From assembly GCA_050122535.1 (NCBI GenBank), contig JASFIT010000057.1:1-16133 (forward strand): 16,133 nt of DNA, given 5' to 3'. A program made the translations under genes and the position numbers. Position 1 is the stretch's first letter. Every line of letters starts with the position of its first letter. The stretch is from JASFEQ01 sp050122535 (lineage in GTDB: Bacteria; Desulfobacterota; DSM-4660; Desulfatiglandales; HGW-15). A model generated the notes under the pieces. It had not been told where the DNA came from, did no database searches, and saw only the letters and a program-made list of their open reading frames with translations. This document shows, one piece after another, positions 1-7,211 of this stretch.

Positions 1-447
1 GATATGATCCAGGATGGCCTCCTCACCGGAGATATTGACATAGGATTCGTGCAGACCTGCGAAAGATGTTTTCGATGAATCCTCGCCAGGCGCCGAAGAT
101 CTCACCGAGACCCTCTTTCCTGGGAACTCTGACTGGATTGCAGGGGCTAAACTGGCCCGCAAATCAGGCGGCATGGGCGTCTTTATGAACAGGCTGCGGA
201 TCCGAAGCGAGGTGTCCCAGATCTCTTCCCACCGCATATCCTCAAATGTTTTGCGATAGAGCTCCAGAATGATCTGATCTCGAAGGCCCGTCTTTGTTAC
301 ATATTCCTCGTATGCGCCTGTCGTGATACAGAGTGCTTCGGGGACGCGAAGGCCCCTTTTCGCCATCTCCGCAAGGGCGAATCCTTTTCCGCCCACCTGA
401 GTGCGGTGTTGTTTATCTACTTTACGGAGGGGAAGGACAAGATTCAT
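1..447 (-). CDS. Phosphoenolpyruvate synthase-like dikinase, N-terminal fragment (partial)
   Basis: This reading frame starts at ATG 447-445 and stays open to the left edge, so only the first 149 residues are visible. It matches the N-terminal ATP-grasp domain of the PEP synthase/pyruvate phosphate dikinase family (PPDK_N). The visible marks are the early glycine-rich block VGGKGFALAEMAKRGLRVPE near residues 18-37 and, near residues 117-137, VRSSAPGEDSSKTSFAG followed by LHESYVNI, the ATP-binding segment of this family. Such enzymes make PEP from pyruvate and ATP, or transfer phosphate through a central histidine domain, which lies outside the window. The start overlaps the stop of the upstream PNPOx-like gene by 4 bp (ATGA), so translation is probably coupled. 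It could also be a dikinase-related enzyme with another substrate, because the C-terminal PEP/pyruvate-binding domain is not visible. Family assignment is firm and exact substrate is not. Confidence 0.85.
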   Translation of the reverse strand, partial: MNLVLPLRKVDKQHRTQVGGKGFALAEMAKRGLRVPEALCITTGAYEEYVTKTGLRDQIILELYRKTFEDMRWEEIWDTSLRIRSLFIKTPMPPDLRASLAPAIQSEFPGKRVSVRSSAPGEDSSKTSFAGLHESYVNISGEEAILDHI

Positions 448-917
448 GGTTTCACATGGACTTCAATAACATTCTGAAAGCGGCTGGCCACATAGTATCT
501 TTCCACACGAATTCTGAGCAGGGCACAACTGGGAGAGGAGACAAAGTCGTCTAGGTGGGGATGTTTAGCGAGGTAGGTCTTTAGGGCTTTCTCTTTCTCA
601 TGACCCTCCACCTCCTCCGCCTTACCCGTGGCCGTCACGGCCATGGCCCATCTGAAATCTGAGACTTCGTTGGATCGGCTGTCTACGAGCATGGCCACCT
701 TGGGATCGGACGACAGATTTGCGTATTTCCGGGTGGCTCGCGTTGTGGCAAAGAAAAGCGCCTTCAGATCCTCACTTGCCGCAAAGGCCACCAAGCTGGC
801 ATAGGGCTGTCCCTCATTCTGTGTGGAGAGCACGGCCAGAGGTTGATCGGCAAAAAGTTTCTCCAGATCCCTTCTCATGCTGTCCAGGCTTTTCAAAACA
901 TACCTCTCTGATTTCAA
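444..917 (-). CDS. PNPOx-like FMN-binding split-barrel protein
   Basis: A protein of up to 157 residues with the pyridoxamine 5'-phosphate oxidase-like split-barrel pattern. An N-terminal strand with LAVLSTQNEGQPYASLVAFA is followed by a segment rich in strand residues (LKALFFATTRATRKYANLSSDPKVAMLVD), then a barrel strand with VTATGKAEEVEG and a C-terminal LLRIRVERYYVASRF. Proteins of this group bind FMN, F420 or heme, and many are general reductases or heme-utilisation (HugZ-like) proteins. The substrate cannot be read from sequence. The longest frame begins at TTG 917, but the TTG at 896-894 has a well-placed GAGAGG six bases upstream and may be the real start. ATG 878 is a third choice with no clear ribosome site. 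The stop overlaps the start of the dikinase gene (ATGA), which suggests a two-gene operon. Confidence 0.85.
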   Translation of the reverse strand: MKSERYVLKSLDSMRRDLEKLFADQPLAVLSTQNEGQPYASLVAFAASEDLKALFFATTRATRKYANLSSDPKVAMLVDSRSNEVSDFRWAMAVTATGKAEEVEGHEKEKALKTYLAKHPHLDDFVSSPSCALLRIRVERYYVASRFQNVIEVHVKP

Positions 918-921
918 CCAG

Positions 922-934
922 GGTGTATTACACC
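922..934. promoter_or_regulatory. Perfect 13-bp palindrome, possible operator
   Basis: GGTGTA-T-TACACC is a perfect inverted repeat with six-base arms and a one-base centre. It lies between the candidate -10 box (945-950) and the start codon of the PNPOx-like gene, where a repressor would block the promoter. The symmetry is seen directly. The regulatory role is inferred and no cognate regulator gene is present in the window. Confidence 0.4.
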
Positions 935-944
935 TTTCATTCCC

Positions 945-972
945 TTTATATAAACCGGGTCTTAGATACCAA
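945..972 (-). promoter_or_regulatory. Candidate sigma-70 promoter for the PNPOx-dikinase pair
   Basis: On the minus strand TTGGTA (972-967) and TATAAA (950-945) are separated by 16 bases. They lie about 30 to 50 bases upstream of the possible TTG starts of the PNPOx-like gene, and a palindrome follows directly. The -10 box is good and the -35 box is partial. Confidence 0.4.
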
Positions 973-1016
973 GCATGCGTTCTTGTTTTGTCCCTCCAAG
1001 AGCCCCATGCAAAGGC

Positions 1017-1478
1017 TTATTCGAGGGCCTTCAGGGCCTTGGGGACCGTGTCCTTTGGGCTCACTTTATACCACGCATCGATAATCTTGCCGTCTTGACC
1101 AATCAGAAATGAGGAACGTATGATTCCTTGATACTTTTTCCCATACATGGATTTCTCGCCCCAGGTCCCGTAGTCATCCGCCACCTTGTGATCGGGATCT
1201 GAAAGGAGTGGGAAGCCCAGACCTTGCTTCGCGTCGAACTTCTTCTGTGCATCTGGGAGATCGGGGCTAATGCCCACAGCAGCGACGCCAAGCTGCTCAA
1301 GATCGCCTTTTGCATCCCGGACACTGATTGCCTGCTTGGTGCAGCCCCCTGTATTTGCTTTTGGATAGAAGTAGAGCAGCAACTTCTTTCCTTTGAAATC
1401 AGACAATTTCAACGTTTTCCCGTCTTGATCTTTCAAATTAAAAACAGGGGCCTTATCCCCCTTCTTTAACTTTGCCAT
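1017..1478 (-). CDS. bcp: Peroxiredoxin of the Bcp/PrxQ family, one-cysteine form
   Basis: A 153-residue thioredoxin-fold peroxidase that reduces hydrogen peroxide and organic or lipid hydroperoxides in the cytoplasm. The N-terminus reads KGDKAPVFNLKDQDGKTLKL, and the active-site block is YFYPKANTGGC, matching PxxxTxxC with peroxidatic Cys46. The common second half of this motif, TPGC, is TGGC here. The resolving cysteine found five residues later in E. coli Bcp is Ile51, and there is no other cysteine in the protein, so it must act as a 1-Cys enzyme or be resolved by an external thiol. The conserved arginine is probably in GIIRSSFLI. I chose ATG 1478 because AGGAGG lies nine bases upstream. 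A longer frame from 1514 has no ribosome site. A good TTGACA promoter lies upstream and the gene appears monocistronic. Confidence 0.93.
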   Translation of the reverse strand: MAKLKKGDKAPVFNLKDQDGKTLKLSDFKGKKLLLYFYPKANTGGCTKQAISVRDAKGDLEQLGVAAVGISPDLPDAQKKFDAKQGLGFPLLSDPDHKVADDYGTWGEKSMYGKKYQGIIRSSFLIGQDGKIIDAWYKVSPKDTVPKALKALE

Positions 1479-1790
1479 CCTTAATAACCTCCTACAACAA
1501 CGCACTGTAAGCAACGTTCAATTTTTGATTAACTTAAGCACTGAAGGGACTCGGTGTCAATACGAGCTCCATATTTCACGGGCCTTTTCCCGCTCTTCCA
1601 AACGGGCGGCGAATTTGGAGACGTTAATTTGAAGATTTTGTCACCTTTTAGCGTGTTCTCTATTGTTTTTCAGAGGAAATCCTTTATGTTTAGATTATTA
1701 TCCCCTAAGTGTGCACTCTGTCGAAGAAGGGATTTCCGGATGGTGTGAACACGAAAATGGGGTGAAAGGATTGAAAAGGGACCTGCGCGC
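1479..1790. other. Divergent intergenic region between bcp and the desaturase operon
   Basis: This 312-bp stretch has no convincing gene. A 64-codon frame at 1554-1748 has no ribosome site and no recognisable protein. Besides the bcp promoter it contains GGAAATCC (1675-1682) and its reverse complement GGATTTCC (1730-1737), about 47 bases apart. I see no strong promoter for the desaturase; a weak choice is TTGTTT near 1663 with TATGTT 16 bases later. The desaturase is preceded by a purine-rich AAAAGGGA about 14 bases before its ATG. Confidence 0.5.
1532..1560 (-). promoter_or_regulatory. Candidate sigma-70 promoter for bcp
   Basis: On the minus strand a perfect -35 box TTGACA (1560-1555) is followed after 17 bases by TTAAGT (1537-1532), a poor -10 box. 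It would give a leader of about 45 bases ahead of the bcp ribosome site. A weak -10 with a perfect -35 can mean activator dependence, but that is inference. Confidence 0.45.
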
Positions 1791-2747
1791 ATGCCTAACA
1801 GGTTGAATGATCTACTGAAACGCTCTCACATGTTTGCGTCAATCGTCCGATGGTTTGATTCGCAGGCAGGTGTTGAGGCGCTGCAAGAGAATCAGAGTAA
1901 GGGAACGGACTGGCTTCGAATCTTGCCTTTCATCGCCCTGCATCTGGGGTGCCTTGGCCTGATTTGGGTGGGTTGGAGTCCGGTGGCGGTCCTTGTGGCT
2001 GTGTTTCTCTATTTTTTGCGCATGTTTGCCATTACGGGGTTCTATCATCGCTATTTTTCCCACAAGGCCTTTAGGGTTAATCGTCTTTGGCAGTTTATTT
2101 TCGCGGTCCTCGGTAACGCTTCAGCTCAGCGAGGTCCCCTCTGGTGGTCCGCCCACCACCGACATCACCATCGCTATTCCGACCAGAAAGAGGATGTTCA
2201 TTCCCCGTCGCGAAGGGGTTTCCTTTACAGCCATGTGCTCTGGTTGACAACACGCCAGAACTTCCCCACCAGGACAGAGTATGTGCGCGACTGGGCAAGA
2301 TTTCCAGAGCTACGGTGGTTAAATCGCTTTGACAGCCTCGTTCCCATCCTGCTGGCCATTTCCCTCTATGTTTTGGGAGGCCTACTCGCCATCTATGCCC
2401 CCCATTTGGGGACCAGCGGTCCCCAGATGCTGATCTGGGGGTTTTTCATATCAACCACGGTCCTCTTCCATGGCACCTGCACCATCAATTCCCTCGATCA
2501 TATGATTGGTAGCCGCCGGTACAACACGTCGGATACGAGTCGCAACAACGCCCTGCTGGCCTTGATCACCCTTGGCGAGGGATGGCACAACAACCACCAC
2601 CACTACCCTGTTTGTGCTCGGCAGGGTTTCTTCTGGTGGGAAATCGATATCACCTATTACCTGCTCCGGATTTTGTCATGGTTAAGGATTGTGGGGCACA
2701 TGCGGCCCCTTCCCGAAAGCGCCCGGGACGCAAATTTGATATCCTGA
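1791..2747 (+). CDS. Membrane fatty acid desaturase, delta-9 acyl-CoA/acyl-lipid type
   Basis: A 318-residue integral membrane di-iron desaturase of the stearoyl-CoA desaturase type. All three histidine boxes are present: HRYFSH (86-91), HHRHHH (122-127, HxxHH) and HNNHHH (266-271, HxxHH). The extra metal-ligand region INSLDHMIG (232-240) is also there. Hydrophobic stretches near 43-61, 64-82, 100-112, 182-203 and 212-228 fit four membrane helices. The enzyme would insert a cis double bond, typically at C9, using electrons from a redox partner not seen here, as no fused cytochrome b5 or rubredoxin is present. It is followed after 64 bp by the FAD oxidoreductase, DUF1365 and cyclopropane synthase genes, so its natural role is probably to make the unsaturated chain those enzymes modify. 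Start ATG 1791 has only a loosely placed purine-rich site. Confidence 0.93.
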   Translation: MPNRLNDLLKRSHMFASIVRWFDSQAGVEALQENQSKGTDWLRILPFIALHLGCLGLIWVGWSPVAVLVAVFLYFLRMFAITGFYHRYFSHKAFRVNRLWQFIFAVLGNASAQRGPLWWSAHHRHHHRYSDQKEDVHSPSRRGFLYSHVLWLTTRQNFPTRTEYVRDWARFPELRWLNRFDSLVPILLAISLYVLGGLLAIYAPHLGTSGPQMLIWGFFISTTVLFHGTCTINSLDHMIGSRRYNTSDTSRNNALLALITLGEGWHNNHHHYPVCARQGFFWWEIDITYYLLRILSWLRIVGHMRPLPESARDANLIS

Positions 2748-2811
2748 GTTGTTTTGGGATAGGGATTTACATGTCCGTTTTTGGTAGCAGCGTCTCTGAG
2801 GATTGCGTCTT

Positions 2812-4056
2812 ATGAAGATCGCCATTATAGGCTCTGGTATTTCCGGTATGGTCGTCGCCTATCTCCTCTGCGAGGATCATGATGTGGTCGTTTTTGAAGC
2901 GAACGATTACATAGGTGGCCATACCCACACCGTCGATGTGGAAGAAGATGGCCGGGCATACCCCGTGGATACCGGATTCATCGTTTTCAATGAGGTCACC
3001 TATCCCAACTTCCTCAAGCTGATGAGGCGCCTGGGCGTTTCATGGCAACCATCGCGCATGAGCTTTAGCGTCACCTGTGAGAAGACCGGCCTAGAGTATA
3101 GCCCAAGCTCCCTCAATAGCCTCTTTGCCCAGCGCAGCAACCTGCTGCGCCCCTCTTTTTACCGGATGATTCTGGAGATCTTCCGCTTTCGCCTCCAGTC
3201 CAAGGCACTCCTCAAGAGTGACAACTATGACATGAGTCTTGGACCCTATCTGGAATCGAAACATTACTCCAAGGGCTTTATCCAGCACTTCATCATTCCC
3301 ATGGGGGCATCCATCTGGTCTGCCGAACCCGAGCAATTTCATCGCTTTCCTGCTGGATACTTTGTGGAGTTCTTTAGAAACCACGGCTTCCTCAACGTGC
3401 GCAGACAACCCCAATGGCTCACCATAAAAGGGGGTTCAAAGCGGTATGTGGAGCGTCTGACCAGGCCTTATGCGGACCGAATCCGCCTGCGCTCTCCCGT
3501 GCAATCCATTAGGCGATATGACAGCCATGTGGAAGTGAAAGCAGGGAACGCTGAGGCCGAAAGATTTGATCAAGCCATCCTGGCAACGCACAGTGATCAA
3601 GCCCTGGCCATGCTTTCAGATCCCTCTAAGGCAGAGGCGGAGATCCTCTCTGCCATACCTTACCAGGAAAACCTGGCTATTCTTCATAATGATATCGCTT
3701 TGCTTCCCCGCCGGAGGATATGCTGGGCCAGCTGGAACTACCGTATTCCTCGCGAGGCCGTGGGACGCGTCGCCCTCACTTATGATATGAATATCCTCCA
3801 GAGCCTTCCCATGCGCGGGGAGATCTGTGTCACCCTCAATCTGCCTCATGACATTGACGCAGACAAAGTCATTCAAAAGATGATATACCACCATCCTGTC
3901 TATAGGCCGGATGGGCTACGGGCAAGGCAGCGCCACGGCGAGATCAACGGGGTCAACCGGACCTTTTTCTGTGGCGCCTATTGGGGTTATGGCTTTCATG
4001 AAGACGGGGTCAATAGTGCCCTGGAGGTGTGCAAGCATTTTGAGAAGGCCCTATGA
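2812..4056 (+). CDS. FAD-dependent oxidoreductase of the COG2907 amine-oxidase-like group
   Basis: A 414-residue flavoprotein. The N-terminal Rossmann motif is GSGISG (7-12), followed by the ribose-binding acid Glu29 and the GGH block (35-37) typical of amine oxidase/phytoene desaturase-like flavoproteins. The C-terminus NRTFFCGAYWGYGFHEDGVNSAL is the second FAD-contact region. COG2907 proteins are linked to CFAS-like methyltransferases: they form the N-terminal half of plant cyclopropane synthases, BfaA-type relatives work in 10-methyl fatty acid synthesis, and the UfaD-type enzyme works in furan fatty acid synthesis. It therefore probably oxidises or reduces the methylated acyl chain made by the neighbouring enzyme. 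I chose ATG 2812 because the Rossmann strand MKIAIIG begins there and GAGGA lies upstream. A TTG at 2803 is in frame. The stop overlaps the DUF1365 start (ATGA). Confidence 0.9.
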   Translation: MKIAIIGSGISGMVVAYLLCEDHDVVVFEANDYIGGHTHTVDVEEDGRAYPVDTGFIVFNEVTYPNFLKLMRRLGVSWQPSRMSFSVTCEKTGLEYSPSSLNSLFAQRSNLLRPSFYRMILEIFRFRLQSKALLKSDNYDMSLGPYLESKHYSKGFIQHFIIPMGASIWSAEPEQFHRFPAGYFVEFFRNHGFLNVRRQPQWLTIKGGSKRYVERLTRPYADRIRLRSPVQSIRRYDSHVEVKAGNAEAERFDQAILATHSDQALAMLSDPSKAEAEILSAIPYQENLAILHNDIALLPRRRICWASWNYRIPREAVGRVALTYDMNILQSLPMRGEICVTLNLPHDIDADKVIQKMIYHHPVYRPDGLRARQRHGEINGVNRTFFCGAYWGYGFHEDGVNSALEVCKHFEKAL

Positions 4057-4841
4057 GTCTGCAGAGTGCCATATACGAAGGAAAAGTGAGACACCGTCGG
4101 TTCAGTCCCGTGCTAAACAGCTTTCAATACCGGCTGTTTATGCTGTACCTCGATTTGGAGGAACTTCCCACCCTGTTCAAGGACCGCTGGCTCTGGTCCG
4201 GGAGCTGTGTGAATTTGGCCTATTTCCGTCGGAGAGATCATCTGGGCGACCCACGCGTTCCACTTGATCAGGCGGTCCGAGATCTTGTGGAGGAGAGGCT
4301 GGGGGAACGCCCGAAAGGGCCGATCCGTCTTCTTACCCATCTCCGATACTTTGGCATTTGTTTCAATCCCGTGAGCTTCTACTACTGCTACGACAGGGAC
4401 GGCCGATATGTGGAGACCATCGTGGCCGAGGTCCATAACACGCCGTGGCTGGAAGAGCACTGCTATGTGTTCGGTGAGGCTCAGAATGAACACCCCCTGC
4501 GCGGTTGGAAGCGCTACCGGTTTCCTAAGGCCTTTCATGTCTCTCCCTTTATGGAAATGGAAATTTCTTATGATTGGAGGTTCCGGGAACCCGGAGAATC
4601 CATCAACGTGCACATCATGAACATGGCCCATGGCAGGAAACGCTTTGACGCGACCCTTTCCTTAAGGCAAAAGGAGATTACCAGCGCCTCACTGGCGCGC
4701 GTTTTGCTCACCTATCCCCTTATGACCATGAAGGTCATAGGCATGATCTACTGGCAGGCCCTTAGGCTCTGGGTCAAGGGAGCCACATTCTATGTCCACC
4801 CTGCCAAACGAAAATCAGAGATGATTGAGAACAAGACATGA
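4053..4841 (+). CDS. DUF1365 family protein
   Basis: A 262-residue protein with the DUF1365 (COG3496) signature. It has YEGKVRHRRFSPVLNSFQYR at 8-27, the LDLEELP block at 34-39, GICFNPVSFYYCYDRDG at 101-117 and VAEVHNTPWLEEHCYV at 124-139. The biochemical role of the family is unknown, but its genes recur next to COG2907 flavoproteins and CFAS-like methyltransferases, which makes a part in the same lipid modification likely. There is no clear signal peptide. A hydrophobic segment near 228-248 could touch the membrane. It sits between the flavoprotein and the methyltransferase with ATGA overlaps on both sides, so the three proteins are likely made in matched amounts. GAGAAGG precedes its ATG. 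The family call is firm and the function is open. Confidence 0.9.
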   Translation: MSLQSAIYEGKVRHRRFSPVLNSFQYRLFMLYLDLEELPTLFKDRWLWSGSCVNLAYFRRRDHLGDPRVPLDQAVRDLVEERLGERPKGPIRLLTHLRYFGICFNPVSFYYCYDRDGRYVETIVAEVHNTPWLEEHCYVFGEAQNEHPLRGWKRYRFPKAFHVSPFMEMEISYDWRFREPGESINVHIMNMAHGRKRFDATLSLRQKEITSASLARVLLTYPLMTMKVIGMIYWQALRLWVKGATFYVHPAKRKSEMIENKT

Positions 4842-6121
4842 AGGAAACCATCATCCCGTCACACTGGCCCACCCCTGAAGGGGCCAAGCCGAGAGCCCTC
4901 GACCGTGTCGCCCGGAGAGTCATTTTTTCCCTCCTTAGACGCCTAGACCGGGGTGAAATCACCTTACAGGAGGGCGATACCCAGCAGAGTTTCGGGAAAA
5001 AGACCGAAGACTGTCTCCTTGAGGCAAAGGTTACTGTGCATCATCCCCGTTTCTATAGCGCCACCCTTCTTGGGGGGAGCGTCGGCGCTGGGGAGGCATA
5101 CATGGCAGGCTACTGGTCTGCGGACGAGCTCACCACCCTTGTCAGAATCATTGTCCAGAATGAGGACCTTTTAATGGGCATGGAAAAGGGGTGGTCCCGG
5201 CTCAAAGCACCCCTCTACAAGTTCTTCCATAGCATGCACAAGGGTTCAAGAGAGGGGAGCCGTGTCAATATAGGAGCGCACTATGATCTGGGGAATGATT
5301 TCTACGCTCTGTTTCTCGATGAGACCTTGACTTACTCTTGCGGCATTTTTGAGCGGGCGGAGAGCAGCCTGAAGGATGCCTCCATTGCCAAATATGAGCG
5401 TATCTGCGGGAAGCTCGCCCTAAGCTCTGGGGATGACGTCCTGGAGATCGGCACGGGCTGGGGAGGGTTTGCTATGTACGCTGCCCAGAATTATGGGTGC
5501 CACATCACGACCACCACCATCTCTCAACAGCAGTATGAAATGGCAAAGGAGCGCATAGAGAAGGCTGGACTGTCAGATCATATAACCTTGCTTTTCAAAG
5601 ATTACCGAGATCTGGAAGGAAAATATGATAAAGTGGTCTCCATTGAGATGATCGAGGCGGTTGGTCACCACTATTTTGACACCTTTTTCCGTTGCTGCAG
5701 TGAGAGGTTGAAGGAAGATGGGTTGATGCTGCTTCAGGCCATCACCATCACTGATCGGCTTTTTGAACGTCACAAAAAGGAAGTGGACTTCATCAAGCGG
5801 TATATCTTCCCTGGAAGCTGCATCCCATCCATCGCGGCCATGGCCCATGCTATTGCACGGGTCACCGATCTCAAGGTTTTTCATCTTGAAGATATCACGC
5901 CCAATTATGCACGGACGTTGCGCACATGGCGACAGCGCTTCTTTGAAAACATTGAGAAAGTGCGCCAGCTCGGCTTTGAAGACACCTTTATACGGATGTG
6001 GGAATTCTACTTCTGTTATTGCGAGGGGGCCTTTATGGAGCGGTATCTGGGTGATGTGCAGATGCTCTTGACCAAGCCTTTGTGCCGAAAAGCCCCCATT
6101 CTCCCTTCGATCGGTGGGTGA
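4838..6121 (+). CDS. Cyclopropane fatty acid synthase-type methyltransferase
   Basis: A 427-residue S-adenosylmethionine-dependent enzyme that adds a methylene or methyl group to a double bond of phospholipid acyl chains. It has the N-terminal lipid-binding region, ASIG-like GAHYDLGNDFYALFLDE (146-162), YSCG (167-170) with Cys169 at the place of E. coli CFAS Cys139, and the SAM loop VLEIGTGWGG (201-210). EMIEAVG (270-276) follows, with Glu273 matching E. coli Glu239, then KRYIFPG (320-326) and a C-terminal EGAFMERYLGDVQMLLTKP. The bicarbonate-contact histidine of E. coli (His266, FLLHTIG) is Gln300 (LLQAIT), as I recall also for plant cyclopropane synthases. The ATG overlaps the DUF1365 stop and the upstream ribosome site is weak, so coupling is expected. 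It is the last gene of the plus-strand operon and meets the minus-strand operon 40 bp later. Confidence 0.92.
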   Translation: MKETIIPSHWPTPEGAKPRALDRVARRVIFSLLRRLDRGEITLQEGDTQQSFGKKTEDCLLEAKVTVHHPRFYSATLLGGSVGAGEAYMAGYWSADELTTLVRIIVQNEDLLMGMEKGWSRLKAPLYKFFHSMHKGSREGSRVNIGAHYDLGNDFYALFLDETLTYSCGIFERAESSLKDASIAKYERICGKLALSSGDDVLEIGTGWGGFAMYAAQNYGCHITTTTISQQQYEMAKERIEKAGLSDHITLLFKDYRDLEGKYDKVVSIEMIEAVGHHYFDTFFRCCSERLKEDGLMLLQAITITDRLFERHKKEVDFIKRYIFPGSCIPSIAAMAHAIARVTDLKVFHLEDITPNYARTLRTWRQRFFENIEKVRQLGFEDTFIRMWEFYFCYCEGAFMERYLGDVQMLLTKPLCRKAPILPSIGG

Positions 6122-6161
6122 GGACGTGCACAACGCTCTCGAACGCGCCCCAACGGTTCGA

Positions 6162-7211
6162 CTAAACGGTCATCCCGGTCAAGTCCCGCTTCCTGAGCAG
6201 GTAGTGTGAGACCAACCACTCCTTTCCTTTTTTATAGCCCCACAACTCCGCGCAGGCCATGAAAAAGATCCGCCACCTCTGAAACCAGCGGGCTGCAGCC
6301 TTCTCTCCGTAGACCTCTTTGAGAATCGGCAAAATATCCACCTTCTGCGCATCCATATTGGCGAGCCAGGCCTCGGCTGTTTTTCGGTAATGGGTCCCGT
6401 CTACCCTCCAGTGCGCCTCCACAGCAAGATGATCTTGAAAATGATAGAGCAGATCATCGGAAGGCATCAGGCCCTCTGTGAAAAAATAGCGACCCATCCA
6501 GTTCTCCTTTCCTTCCTCTTCAAAGACATACGCGAACTGGCGATGGGTGAATATGTGGATAAAGAGCTTTCCGTTTGCTCTCAACCAGGTGGCGATGCGC
6601 TGAAGGAGAAATTCCCAGTTACGCATGTGCTCAAACATCTCCACGGAAATGACCCGGTCAAAACGGCGTTCCGTCTCAAAGTCGTTCATATCCGCTCTGA
6701 TCATCTCCACATTTCTCAATCCCTTTGCGGCACACTGCTCCTTGATGTATGCCTCCTGGGGGCGGGAATTGGAGACGGCCAATACATGGCTCCTGGGATA
6801 CTTTTCCGCGATCCAGAGCGAGACCGCACCCCAGCCGCAGCCCAGCTCCAAAATCTCCATACCATCCTTAACTTGGGCCCGATCACAGGTCAGGGCAAGC
6901 ATGGCCTCTTCAGCCTCATCCAGGGACTTCACACCGGGTGGCCAGTAACAGCTACTGTATTTCATCCGCCAGCCAAGCACTTTTTGGAAGAAGTCTGGCG
7001 AAACCTCGTAGTGTTGCTCCTTGGGCTTGTCTGTTCGAACCGCGATGGGGCTTGCTCGCATTCTCTGGATAAGACGCTCCAAGGCCTGACGCTGGGCCTC
7101 CATATTCCCCAATTCCTCTGCCTGAAGCCTCTCTCTATCTCGTCTCCGTATGGCCCAGCGGATCAAGCGATCTGGAATGATGTCTAACTCTGCTACATCC
7201 GTCATTCTCAT
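6162..7211 (-). CDS. CFAS-like / coclaurine N-methyltransferase-like SAM methyltransferase
   Basis: A 349-residue methyltransferase of the cyclopropane synthase superfamily but of a different branch from the neighbour. QHYEVSPDFF (66-75), WRMKYSSCYW (81-90), LDEAEEAML (97-105) and the SAM loop LELGCGWG (121-128) lead to EMFEHMRNWEFLL (191-203). Then come THRQFAYVFEEEGKENWMGRYFFTEGLMPS (222-251) and HWRVDGTHYRKTAEAWL (267-283). These blocks closely resemble plant coclaurine-type N-methyltransferases, where the two glutamates and the histidine (here Glu191, Glu194, His195) form the active site. In bacteria such proteins often sit beside DUF1295 genes and are annotated as CFAS. The substrate may be an acyl double bond or an amine. 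It overlaps the DUF1295 stop by 4 bp and uses AAGGAAG as ribosome site. Confidence 0.9.
   Translation of the reverse strand: MRMTDVAELDIIPDRLIRWAIRRRDRERLQAEELGNMEAQRQALERLIQRMRASPIAVRTDKPKEQHYEVSPDFFQKVLGWRMKYSSCYWPPGVKSLDEAEEAMLALTCDRAQVKDGMEILELGCGWGAVSLWIAEKYPRSHVLAVSNSRPQEAYIKEQCAAKGLRNVEMIRADMNDFETERRFDRVISVEMFEHMRNWEFLLQRIATWLRANGKLFIHIFTHRQFAYVFEEEGKENWMGRYFFTEGLMPSDDLLYHFQDHLAVEAHWRVDGTHYRKTAEAWLANMDAQKVDILPILKEVYGEKAAARWFQRWRIFFMACAELWGYKKGKEWLVSHYLLRKRDLTGMTV

Noticed and set aside
1554..1748. 64-codon plus-strand frame between bcp and the desaturase
   Set aside because: No ribosome site, no domain, and it overlaps the bcp promoter.
4113..4631. 172-codon minus-strand frame opposite DUF1365
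   Set aside because: Shadow of the DUF1365 and flavoprotein coding bias; no ribosome site.
6139..6161. Hairpin TCGAAC/GTTCGA between the two convergent operons as a shared terminator
   Set aside because: Only six pairs with an 11-base loop and no T-run on either strand.
6390..7187. 265-codon plus-strand frame opposite the second methyltransferase
   Set aside because: It mirrors a gene with clear methyltransferase motifs and has no recognisable protein features.
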